Below the pieces are notes generated by a model that had not been told where the DNA came from, did no database searches, and was given only the letters and a program-made list of their open reading frames with translations. A DNA stretch of 64,000 bases, from the NCBI GenBank assembly GCA_046046245.1, contig JBJOKE010000073.1:1-64000 (forward strand), written 5' to 3'. Both the position numbers and the translations under genes were made by a program. Of this stretch, positions 41,229 through 48,576 are shown in pieces. This stretch comes from UBA4615 sp046046245 (GTDB lineage: Bacteria > Pseudomonadota > Gammaproteobacteria > Burkholderiales > Burkholderiaceae_E). Position 1 is the stretch's first letter. The number at the start of each line of letters is the position of its first letter.

Positions 41229-42947
41229 TCAGCGCTTCGGCGCCGGGCAGGTCGCGCCGCCCGAGACGGGCAGCAGGTTGCGTCCGGAGAACGCGGCGAC
41301 CTGGCAATCGCATCCGAGGTCGGCGCGGCATGCGTCGAGGGCGTGACGCCGCGCGAGCGCCGGATCGGCGGCGCAGCCGACCCAGCCGGCGTCGACGCCG
41401 GGCAGTCCGGCGACCACCGAGACCTGGCCGGCCGGACAGCCGCCGACGCTTCGGCAGACGGCCGCATCGCGACCTGCACCGGTGCGGCAGGCGGCCATCG
41501 CCGCGTCGCGCGCAACGGTCTGCGGGCACAGTGCCCCGGACGTCGGCGCGCGGCTCTCGAAGCGCTGGATGTCGAGCGAGTGCCAGTCCCCGAGCACGCG
41601 CGCCGAGGGCTGCGGCGCCTGCGGCCGCGACCGCGACGGCCGGCAGGCGGCGAGCGGCGCGCTGCCGGCGAGCGAGACCGCGGCCCGCGCGGGCGCGGAC
41701 TCGGCGTGCGACGCGTCGTCGGTCCGAGCGTCGCCCGGCAGCGGCACGCGACCCGAAGCGATCGCGAGCATCGACGGCGACGTCGACGGCATCGTGCCCG
41801 CGCGGTCGAGCATCGCCCGGGCGAGGTCGAGGCTCCGGGCAGCGCCCGCCGCCGGCGGCGGCACCGCCTCGCAGGAGAGTTCGAGCCGTCCGGGAGTCGT
41901 GGGCGCGCGCTCGGCGTCGACGCGACCCGGGACCTCCAACGCGCGGCCGGCATCGCCCCGGCCCGGTGCCGCCGACGCGCGGCCGGCATCGCCCCGGCCC
42001 GGTGCCGCCGACGCGCGGCCGGCGTCGACCCGGCCCGGGGCCGCCGACGCGCTGCCGGCATCGATCCGCCCCAGGCACGCGACATCGAAGGCCGGACCGA
42101 CGATCGCCAGGCGCAGCTCGCCACCGGCGTCGAGGCGCCACGCGCCGTACGCGTCCGGCAGCGACGCCACGTCGACCACCCCGGGACGCTGCCGCAGCAC
42201 GTCGAGCGCGCCGTCCGCGTGGAAGCGCAGCGCGGCGCGCTCGGTACCGGGGCCCGGCGGCGCGGCTGGCCGCCATGGGGACCGGCGCAGCAGCAGCGAT
42301 GCCGACGGCGGCTGCGCGTCCGGGACAGCGGCGGGACCGCCCGGCTCGGGCGTCCGTCGTGCGCTCGCCACCGGGCGGTCGCGCCCGGCATCGGCCGTCA
42401 GCGAACCCGCACCGAGCCAGTCGGCGAAGGTCGGCTCGCGTCGCGCGACCGGCGTGCCGGCCGAGACCCGCGATACCCCCATCAGCGCGATCAGCTCGCC
42501 ACGATTGCGGACCGTCGCATAGTCGATCGGATCGCGACCGTACCGATCGGCCTGCAGGGGGTCGGCGCCGGCAGCGATCAGCAGCGCGACCAGTTCGGAC
42601 CGGGACGGTCCGGGCGCGTCGAGCACCGCGCGGATCAGCGGCGTGCTGCCGTCCGGATCGAGCGGCACGTCCGGGCCGGTGGCCGCGACGAAGTGCCGGA
42701 CCGCGGCGACATGGCCGCCGCGGATCGCGAGGTCGAGCGCACGCCGCGGGTCCAGCTCGGCCGGGTTCGACGCGATCAGCGCGTCGGCGGACGGAAGGTC
42801 CCCGGCCGCGATCAGCGTCCTCAGGCGCTGCGCCGCGGACGGTGCGTCTCCCGGCGCGGCACAGCCGGCGAGCAGGGTGCAGGCCGCGATCGCGGCGAGC
42901 AGCAGGCGCAGCGCGGCGGGTACCGGGACGCAGGTCGATCGGAACAT
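41229..42947 (-). CDS. Ankyrin-repeat lipoprotein with tandem-repeat linker
   Basis: This 572-residue protein has a lipoprotein signal (LAGC, Cys29) and so is probably membrane-anchored on the periplasmic side. Residues 35-160 contain three to four ankyrin-like repeats (ALDLAIRGGHVAAVRHFVAA, then DGSTPLIRAVLDA and LVALLIAAGADPLQADRYGR). The middle carries a 12-residue tandem repeat (unit like GRGDAGRASAAP, about residues 295-345). The C-terminal 110 residues are Cys-rich (CRTGAGRDAAVC and CRADLGCDCQVAAF), resembling a DUF4189-like disulfide domain. Function is unknown; envelope protein binding is a reasonable guess. Confidence 0.75.
   Translation of the reverse strand: MFRSTCVPVPAALRLLLAAIAACTLLAGCAAPGDAPSAAQRLRTLIAAGDLPSADALIASNPAELDPRRALDLAIRGGHVAAVRHFVAATGPDVPLDPDGSTPLIRAVLDAPGPSRSELVALLIAAGADPLQADRYGRDPIDYATVRNRGELIALMGVSRVSAGTPVARREPTFADWLGAGSLTADAGRDRPVASARRTPEPGGPAAVPDAQPPSASLLLRRSPWRPAAPPGPGTERAALRFHADGALDVLRQRPGVVDVASLPDAYGAWRLDAGGELRLAIVGPAFDVACLGRIDAGSASAAPGRVDAGRASAAPGRGDAGRASAAPGRGDAGRALEVPGRVDAERAPTTPGRLELSCEAVPPPAAGAARSLDLARAMLDRAGTMPSTSPSMLAIASGRVPLPGDARTDDASHAESAPARAAVSLAGSAPLAACRPSRSRPQAPQPSARVLGDWHSLDIQRFESRAPTSGALCPQTVARDAAMAACRTGAGRDAAVCRSVGGCPAGQVSVVAGLPGVDAGWVGCAADPALARRHALDACRADLGCDCQVAAFSGRNLLPVSGGATCPAPKR
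41905..42072. repeat. 36-bp tandem repeat inside the lipoprotein gene
   Basis: Units at 41941-41976 and 41977-42012 are identical (GCGCGGCCGGCATCGCCCCG and 16 more bases). The unit at 42013-42048 differs at a few bases, and diverged partial copies flank at 41905-41940 and 42049-42072. The 36-base period keeps the reading frame and encodes a 12-residue Gly/Arg/Asp/Ala repeat. Identical neighbours suggest recent duplication and probable length variation between strains. Confidence 0.8.
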
Positions 42948-43066
42948 CGCAGGGGGGGCGGGCGCGCACGGCGCGGGCGAACGATCATCCGGCCACGCCG
43001 CGACGCACGCACAGGCACTCGGTCACGATCGCCGGCCACGAGGCCCGCGGCCCCACGGCGCGGCGC

Positions 43067-44314
43067 TCAGCGCGCGGTCGCTCGCGTCTCCGACGTCGGC
43101 TGCAGGCGGTCGCGCCGGGCGAGCCCGGGAAACAGCCGGATCCACGCGGCAACCACGACGAGCGTGCCCAGGCCGCCCAGCACCACCGCCGGCACCGGCC
43201 CGAGCCAGGCCGCGACCACGCCCGACTCGAACTCGCCGATCTGGTTCGATGCGCCGATGAACACCGAGTTGACCGCGCCGACGCGACCGCGCATCTCGTC
43301 GGGCGTCTCGAGCTGCACGATCGACATGCGGATCACGACGCTGACCATGTCGGCGGCACCCAGCACCACGAGCGCCGCGAACGACAGCGGCATCGACGCC
43401 GACAGGCCGAAGACGACCGTGGCCGCGCCGAAGACCGCGACCGCGGCGAACAGCAGCGGGCCGATCGCGCGGTCGAGCGGCCGGCGCGACAGCCACAGCG
43501 CGACCGCGAGCGCGCCGACCGCGGGTGCCGAGCGCAGCAGGCCCAGGCCCCAGGGGCCGGTGTGCAGGATGTCCTTCGCGTAGATGGGCAGCAGCGCGGT
43601 CGCGCCGCCGAGCAGCACCGCGAACATGTCGAGCGAGATCGCGCCGAGCAGTGCGGGGCGCGAGCGGATGAAGGCGATGCCGGCGAACAGGTAGGCGCGG
43701 TCGACGCGCGGCCGCGGCGCGGCGACGTCGCGCCGCTCGGGCACGCGCAGCGCCATCAGGCCCGCCGCGACGTAGACGAGGCCCGCGGCCGCGTAGGTGG
43801 CCTGCGCACCGGCCACGTAGAGCAGGCCGCCGAGCGCCGGGCCGGCGATGGTGGCCGCCTGGTGCGCGGAACTCGCCAGCGCGACCGCGCGCGACAGCAT
43901 CGACTCGGGCACGAGCGTGGGCAGCAGCGACTGCGCGGCCGGCATCTCGAACGCCCGCGTGGCACCCAGCACCAGCACGAAGGCGAACAGCGCCTCGCGG
44001 CTCGCCCAGCCCCCGGCGGTCGCCGCGGCGAGCGCGAGCGTGGCCACGCCCTGCAGCACCCGGCAGCCTGCGAGGATCAGGCGGCGGTCGTGGCGGTCGA
44101 CGATCGGGCCGACCGCGAACATCAGCGCCAGGCTCGGCAGGAACTGGACGAGGCCCACCAGGCCGAGGTCGAACGCGCTGCCGGTGAGCTCGTACATCTG
44201 CCAGCCGACCGCGACGACCTGCACCTGCGCGGCGAGCGTGGCCGCCAGCCGTGACAGCCAGTAGACGCGGTACGCCGGAAGCGACAGGGGGCCGGCGGCG
44301 CGGTCGGGGGGCAT
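43067..44314 (-). CDS. MFS transporter, EntS-like exporter family
   Basis: This 415-residue inner-membrane protein has 12 predicted helices and belongs to the MFS_3/EntS group of exporters. Features are the N-terminal YRVYWLSRLAATLAAQVQVV, the loop FAVGPIVDRHDRRLILAG between TM2 and TM3 (the MFS motif A position), and GATRAFEMPAAQSLLPTLVP. The second half repeats the fold, with VVLGAADMVSVVIRMSIVQL. Relatives export siderophores or drugs. It lies 45 bases downstream of the LysR gene on the same strand and could be co-transcribed with it, but no substrate gene is adjacent. Confidence 0.88.
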   Translation of the reverse strand: MPPDRAAGPLSLPAYRVYWLSRLAATLAAQVQVVAVGWQMYELTGSAFDLGLVGLVQFLPSLALMFAVGPIVDRHDRRLILAGCRVLQGVATLALAAATAGGWASREALFAFVLVLGATRAFEMPAAQSLLPTLVPESMLSRAVALASSAHQAATIAGPALGGLLYVAGAQATYAAAGLVYVAAGLMALRVPERRDVAAPRPRVDRAYLFAGIAFIRSRPALLGAISLDMFAVLLGGATALLPIYAKDILHTGPWGLGLLRSAPAVGALAVALWLSRRPLDRAIGPLLFAAVAVFGAATVVFGLSASMPLSFAALVVLGAADMVSVVIRMSIVQLETPDEMRGRVGAVNSVFIGASNQIGEFESGVVAAWLGPVPAVVLGGLGTLVVVAAWIRLFPGLARRDRLQPTSETRATAR

Positions 44315-44358
44315 CGGCCGATGATACCGACCGGGCCGCGGCGCTCCGGCGGCGGCGC

Positions 44359-45396
44359 TCAGTCCGCGCCGGCGATCGCGGCCGGCGGCACCTCCTCGGA
44401 GCCGTGCACGTCGAAGGCCTCGCGCGCCGCGTCCGCCACCACGCGACGCAGCCAGGCGTGCGAGGGCCGCGCAGTGTTCCGGTGGTGCCAGAGCTGGTCG
44501 ACGTGGACGATCGGCAGGTCCATCGGCAGGTCGCGCATCGTCAGCCGCGACGCGATGCCGGTGGTCGGTACGAAGCGCCGCGGCAGCACGGTCAGCAGGT
44601 CGGTCGATCCGACCACCTGCCCGGCGGTGAAGAACTGGTTCACCGTCAGGACCACGCGGCGGCGGCGGCCGAGCGCGGCCAGCGCCTCGTCGACGAAACC
44701 GTAGGGCCGGCCGGAGAAGCTCACCAGCAGGTGGCGGGCCGCGCAGTACCGGTCGAGGTCCAGCGGCCCGGTCGCCAGCGGGTGACCGCCCCGCATCACG
44801 CAGACGTACTCGCTGTCGTAGAGGCGCTCGTGCTCGACCGGGTCGGGTGTGCCCTCCTGCATCGCGGCGCTGTCGATCGCGGCGATCGCGGCCGGGAAGT
44901 AGCCGATCGCCAGGTCGAGCTCACCGGTCGACAGCAGTGCCCTCGGATCGCGGGTCAGCAGGGGCCGCACCCGGAGCGACAGCCCGGGCGCCGCCGCCTC
45001 CAGGCGCCGTACGAGCGGCGGCATGAGGGTCGCCGCGGTCGCGTCGGCCATCGCGAGCACGAAGCTGTCGCGCGAGGCGGCCGCGTCGAAGAAGCCCGTG
45101 CCCACCGCCGCCCGCAGCGACTCCAGTGCGGCACGCACCGCCGGCCAGAGCTCGAGCGCGCGCGGCGTGGGCTGGACGCCGTAGCCGGCGCGGACGACCA
45201 GCTCGTCGTGCAGCGCGTCGCGCAGGCGGCGCAGCGCGTTGCTGACGGCCGGCTGGGTCATCGCCAGGGTCTGGGCCGCGCGCGTGAGGTTGCGCTCGGC
45301 CATCACCTCGTCGAACACGCGCAACAGGTTCAGGTCCAGTGTCCGGAAGTTGACCGGGACCGACGGTCGATCCACAGGAATGAATGGCTTGTTCAA
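44359..45396 (-). CDS. LysR-family transcriptional regulator
   Basis: This DNA-binding regulator (345 aa from the TTG at 45396) has an N-terminal winged helix-turn-helix: FRTLDLNLLRVFDEVMAERN, then TRAAQTLAMTQPAVSNALRR. The PBP2-like effector domain runs from about residue 105 to the end. Start choice is uncertain: there is no ATG, and TTG at 45396 or GTG at 45375 both lack a clear ribosome site. LRVFDEVMAERNLTRAA and its PBP domain resemble the NodD/LinR/DntR type, which respond to aromatic ligands. The 81-residue gene is divergent and may be its target, together with the MFS gene downstream. Confidence 0.9.
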   Translation of the reverse strand: MNKPFIPVDRPSVPVNFRTLDLNLLRVFDEVMAERNLTRAAQTLAMTQPAVSNALRRLRDALHDELVVRAGYGVQPTPRALELWPAVRAALESLRAAVGTGFFDAAASRDSFVLAMADATAATLMPPLVRRLEAAAPGLSLRVRPLLTRDPRALLSTGELDLAIGYFPAAIAAIDSAAMQEGTPDPVEHERLYDSEYVCVMRGGHPLATGPLDLDRYCAARHLLVSFSGRPYGFVDEALAALGRRRRVVLTVNQFFTAGQVVGSTDLLTVLPRRFVPTTGIASRLTMRDLPMDLPIVHVDQLWHHRNTARPSHAWLRRVVADAAREAFDVHGSEEVPPAAIAGAD

Positions 45397-45417
45397 ACAA
45401 CTATTCTATTCATGAAT
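45389..45417. promoter_or_regulatory. AT-rich inverted repeats at the LysR divergent promoter
   Basis: TTGTTCAAACAA (45389-45400) and ATTCATGAAT (45408-45417) are two palindromic motifs in the most AT-rich stretch I saw in the window. They overlap or precede the LysR start. LysR proteins commonly bind interrupted palindromes here and repress their own gene, so these are candidate operator half-sites. Confidence 0.4.
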
Positions 45418-45518
45418 GACTTCGATTTCCAACATCCATTGGCCAGTCTTGCTGCACTGCCACATCCTCACGGCGTGGTCGACCGATTCCAGGCCGACCG
45501 GAAGCAGGAGCACCGAAC

Positions 45519-45764
45519 ATGACCACGATCCACATGACCCCTGGCGCCACCGTCATCGTCGAGTTCCGCCACGGCGGCGTCGACCGGATGAGCACCGGCC
45601 TCGGCGCGGTCGCCCGCCTGATCACCACCGCCGCCAGGGCACTCGACGTCTGGCACACCGCGCGCGTCGAGGCGCACAACGACGCGATGCGTGTCGAGCT
45701 GGCCGCGCACGATCCGCGCGTGCTCGGCGAACTGCGCGCCGCGCGCGACCGCGCCGACGCATGA
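45519..45764 (+). CDS. Small hypothetical protein, 81 aa
   Basis: I do not recognise this family. The start is well supported by AGGAG 8 bases upstream. The 81 residues open with a short beta-like segment (MTTIHMTPGATVIVEFRHGG). A long amphipathic helix follows (AVARLITTAARALDVWHTAR) with an Asp-Pro-Arg-Val-Leu motif near the end (AHDPRVLGELRAARDRADA). There is no signal peptide. The gene is divergent from the LysR regulator and may be controlled by it. The next tiny reading frame overlaps its stop codon. Confidence 0.55.
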   Translation: MTTIHMTPGATVIVEFRHGGVDRMSTGLGAVARLITTAARALDVWHTARVEAHNDAMRVELAAHDPRVLGELRAARDRADA

Positions 45765-45871
45765 CGGCGCCGGCGACCGAGGTCGCCGGCCTCCCGACCG
45801 CGCCGCCGGACCGGCCGCCCCTCGTCCTCCTCGATACCCGGCCGGACGGACCGCCCCTCGACGGGCGGTGA
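45761..45871 (+). CDS. Possible micro-protein, 36 aa
   Basis: A 36-residue frame starts at an ATG whose bases overlap the stop of the 81-residue gene (ATGA) and runs to TGA at 45871. It encodes a Pro/Leu-rich peptide with no recognisable domain (APPDRPPLVLLDTRPDGPPL). The overlap is the only support; it could be chance. Confidence 0.2.
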   Translation: MTAPATEVAGLPTAPPDRPPLVLLDTRPDGPPLDGR

Positions 45872-46064
45872 GCGCTCCCTCGGCGGGACCCGATCCCGAC
45901 GAGCCCGTGGTAGACCGCATGTCGGACGGGCTCGGATCCACTGGGCCTTTCCGGGAGCGGGCGCTCACATATTCGACGCTCCGCTCGCGGACGGGATCGC
46001 CGGGAGCGGCGTCGGCGCCACGCTGCACTGCGGAATCGACGCGACCCATTCGGGGGCGCGTCGC
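45872..46064. other. Non-coding stretch upstream of the GntR gene
   Basis: Together with the doubtful 36-codon frame, 45765-46084 is a 320-base region without a secure gene. It contains ordinary GC-rich sequence, a slightly AT-richer patch (CTCACATATTCGACG, near 45965), and the promoter-proximal inverted repeat annotated separately. I see no RNA gene or terminator in it. Confidence 0.4.
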
Positions 46065-46078
46065 ATTGGTCATACAAT
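46065..46078. promoter_or_regulatory. Inverted repeat ATTG-N6-CAAT upstream of the GntR gene
   Basis: ATTGGTCATACAAT lies 6 bases upstream of the GntR-family start codon. The ATTG and CAAT arms form an inverted repeat of the kind bound by FCD-type GntR dimers, and CATACAAT could double as a -10 element. The short distance to the ATG would mean a very short leader. Autoregulation is inferred. Confidence 0.4.
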
Positions 46079-46084
46079 CCGAGG

Positions 46085-47314
46085 ATGGCGAAGACCCCGT
46101 CCCGCAGCGCCCAGCTCGCCCGTGACCTGCTCGGTCGGATCGCGCGTCGCGAACTGCGGCCCGGCGACCCGATCGACGTGCAGGCGCTCGGTCGCCGCCA
46201 TGGCGTCAGCCGGACCGTGGTCCGCGAGGCGCTCGCCGACCTCGGCGGCAAGGGCCTGGTGGTGGCGCGGCCGAAGGTCGGCACGACGGTCGCGCCGGAG
46301 GCCGACTGGAACCTGCTCGATGCCGGCCTGGTCGCGGTGGCGATCGCCGAGCCCGGTCCCGAGTCGATGCTGGCCGAGGCCACCGATCTGCGTCGGCTGA
46401 TCGAGCCCGCGCTCGCCACCGAGGCCGCCCGCGATGCGGGGCGACCGCGACAGCAGGCGATCCTCCAGGCGGTCCGCACCCTCGCCGACGCGGTCGGCAC
46501 CGCCGACGCGGAGGCCTTCCGCACCGCCGCCATGGCGGTTCACGCGGCGGTCGCCGCGGCCTGCGGCAACCGGCTGCTGCGCTCGATCGACCACGCGATC
46601 GTCCCGGTCCGCGCGCTCCACTTCGACCGGCTCGCGGCGGCGCAGCTCGGCGGCCCGGCGCCCGGGCCCGACGTGCTGCGCATGCTGAGCCTGCAGACCG
46701 CGCTCGGCCTGGCCATCGCCCGGCGGGAGCCGTCGGTGGCCGCGGCGCACGCCCACGCGCTGGCCTCGATCGCGCTGGTGGCGGCCTCGCCGGCGCGAGG
46801 CGCCACGCCCCTGCCCTTCCCCGACGCCCCGGCGCTGCGCGGCGTACCGACCTTCCTGGCGCCCGACGGCGACCCGCCCGACGGCGACCCGCCCGACGGC
46901 GACACGACCGTCGGCGACACGATCATCGGCGACGCGATCGCCGCTGCCGCCTCGGCCGGGACGCCCTCGCCCTCGCCCTCGCCCTCGCCCTCGCCCTCGC
47001 CCTCGCCCTTGCCCGAGCCCGAGCCACCGGCCCTCGCGGCGACCGACCCGCGGCTCTTCGCGCCGGACGCTCCGGCGCCGGACCCCCTGCAGTCGCCCTC
47101 CGTCGCACCCGGCCCGGCCGGCCCGCCGTCGCGGGTCGAGGTCGACGTCGCCGACGACTGGCCGCCGACCGAGACGCTGGTCCACGACACCGCGCCGCTC
47201 TCGCCGCTGCGCCGTGCCACCCTCGACCCCGACGACGCGACGCCGCCGTTCTCCGTGCCGGCCCTGCTCGGCGACACCGCGCCGGATCCGTCGCGTCGGG
47301 CAACCCTGCGCTGA
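46085..47314 (+). CDS. GntR/FadR-family regulator with long low-complexity C-terminal tail
   Basis: Residues 1-235 are a normal GntR regulator of the FadR/FCD subfamily. The winged helix reads RSAQLARDLLGRIARRELRP, then LGRRHGVSRTVVREALADLG; the FCD domain reads LRRLIEPALATEAARDAGRP, then AMAVHAAVAAACGNRLL. Family members end there (about 230 aa), but this protein continues to 409 residues. The tail has five Gly-Asp repeats (PDGDP-type), a run of seven Ser-Pro pairs, and acidic/Pro-rich sequence. GAGG lies directly against the ATG. The stop codon overlaps the probable CTG start of the MFS gene, so the regulator and transporter are coupled. Confidence 0.85.
   Translation: MAKTPSRSAQLARDLLGRIARRELRPGDPIDVQALGRRHGVSRTVVREALADLGGKGLVVARPKVGTTVAPEADWNLLDAGLVAVAIAEPGPESMLAEATDLRRLIEPALATEAARDAGRPRQQAILQAVRTLADAVGTADAEAFRTAAMAVHAAVAAACGNRLLRSIDHAIVPVRALHFDRLAAAQLGGPAPGPDVLRMLSLQTALGLAIARREPSVAAAHAHALASIALVAASPARGATPLPFPDAPALRGVPTFLAPDGDPPDGDPPDGDTTVGDTIIGDAIAAAASAGTPSPSPSPSPSPSPSPLPEPEPPALAATDPRLFAPDAPAPDPLQSPSVAPGPAGPPSRVEVDVADDWPPTETLVHDTAPLSPLRRATLDPDDATPPFSVPALLGDTAPDPSRRATLR
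46865..46939 (+). repeat. 15-bp tandem repeat in the GntR tail
   Basis: Five 15-base units (GACGGCGACCCGCCC and variants) encode DGDPP, DGDPP, DGDTT, VGDTI and IGDAI. The first two are identical and the later ones drift, so the array grew by duplication then diverged. Confidence 0.75.
46964..47005 (+). repeat. Hexanucleotide microsatellite (CCCTCG)7 encoding Ser-Pro
   Basis: Seven perfect copies of CCCTCG sit in frame in the GntR tail and encode a Ser-Pro run. Because the unit is 6 bases, slippage would change tail length without breaking the frame. Confidence 0.85.
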
Positions 47315-48573
47315 ACGCCCTGGCGCTCCCGCCCCCGGCCGCCGGCCGGCTGATCGCCGCGCTCGCCGGCATCACGCTGGTCAGCCAGTTCCACCGCTCC
47401 TCGCTCGGCGTGATCGCGCCGGAGCTGGTCCGCGAGCTGTCGCTCGGCCCGCAGGCGCTCGGGCTGGCCGGCGGCATGTTCTTCGTGGTGCTGATCGTCG
47501 TGCAGCTGCCGATCGGCGTGATGCTCGACTGGATCGGACCACGGCGGCTGGTCGCCGGTCTGACGGTCGTCGCGGTGGCCGGCGCACTGCTGACCGCCGC
47601 CGCGCAGGGCGAGGCCTCGCTGATCGCGGCCCGCGCCGTCGTCGGGCTGGGCTGCGCGGCGCACTTCATGGCGGCGGTGCTGATCTGCTCTCGCCGGTTC
47701 GCCGGAGAGCGGCTCGGCACGGCGCTGTCGCGGGTCTTCGCGCTCAGCCAGATCGGCAACCTGCTCGCCGGCTGGCCGCTGGCCGCGCTCGCCGAGACCT
47801 CCGGCTGGCGCGCCGCCTTCGTCCTCGCCGCGGCGGCCACCGCGGCCGCGGGCGCGGCGTTCTGGTGGACGCTCCGTGACGACGCCGACGCACCCGCCGG
47901 CGGCCCGCCGCGGGCGCCCGAACCGCTGCGCACCGTGCTGCGCGGCGTGATCGACGTGCTGCGGGCACCCGGCCTCGCGCCGGTGATCGCGATCCAGACG
48001 GTGGCCTACGCGGTGGTGTCGACCGTGCTGGGCCTGTGGGCCGGACCGTACCTGCACGACGTCCACGGCCTCGACGCCGGACACCGGGGCGCCGTGCTGG
48101 CGGCGATGACGATCGCTCAGGTGCTCGGCGTGCTGGTCGTGGGCCCGCTCGACGCGCGATTCAACACCCGCAAGGGCGTCGTGCTGACCGGGGGCGGGCT
48201 GACGCTCGCGACGCTCGCCGCGCTCGCGCTGTGGCCGTCCCCGCCGACGCCGGTCGCGATCGCGCTGCTGGTCGCCCTGTGCGGCGTGGCGAGCTACGGC
48301 GTGACGATCGTCGCGCACGGCCGCAGCCTGTTTCCCGACCGCCTGCTGGGGCGCGGCATGACGACGCTCAATCTCGCCCAGGTGATCGGCGCGTCGGTGA
48401 TGCCGGTGGCCACCGGCGCGGTGGCCGCCGCCTGGGCCGGTCCGGATACCGTCGAGGCCAGCTTCCCCGAGCCCGCGTACCGCGCGATGTTCGCGCTGAT
48501 CGGCGCCTGCCTCGCGACCGGCCTCGCGCTCTACGCGCGCGGACCGGACGCCCCGCCGCGACCGGGTCGCTGA
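47311..48573 (+). CDS. MFS transporter with probable CTG start
   Basis: This inner-membrane transporter of the major facilitator superfamily follows the GntR gene. TM1 and its loop read AGRLIAALAGITLVSQFHRS and SLGVIAPELVREL, the usual N-terminal MFS pattern. This requires translation to begin upstream of the first in-frame GTG (47410). No ATG, GTG or TTG is in frame before it; a CTG at 47311 overlaps the GntR stop (CTGA) and is the best start, giving 420 residues. Twelve helices and the loop GVMLDWIGPRRLVAGL (motif A position) are visible. Its substrate is unknown. An alternative is the CTG at 47320 or a truncated protein from 47410. Confidence 0.75.
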   Translation: MNALALPPPAAGRLIAALAGITLVSQFHRSSLGVIAPELVRELSLGPQALGLAGGMFFVVLIVVQLPIGVMLDWIGPRRLVAGLTVVAVAGALLTAAAQGEASLIAARAVVGLGCAAHFMAAVLICSRRFAGERLGTALSRVFALSQIGNLLAGWPLAALAETSGWRAAFVLAAAATAAAGAAFWWTLRDDADAPAGGPPRAPEPLRTVLRGVIDVLRAPGLAPVIAIQTVAYAVVSTVLGLWAGPYLHDVHGLDAGHRGAVLAAMTIAQVLGVLVVGPLDARFNTRKGVVLTGGGLTLATLAALALWPSPPTPVAIALLVALCGVASYGVTIVAHGRSLFPDRLLGRGMTTLNLAQVIGASVMPVATGAVAAAWAGPDTVEASFPEPAYRAMFALIGACLATGLALYARGPDAPPRPGR

Positions 48574-48576
48574 CGG

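Noticed and set aside
41905..42072. 36-bp repeats considered as a CRISPR array
   Set aside because: Units are contiguous without spacers and encode an in-frame peptide repeat; no cas genes are present.
47410..47412. GTG at 47410 as the MFS start
   Set aside because: It lies after TM1 in the conserved loop, so starting there would remove a helix; kept only as an alternative.
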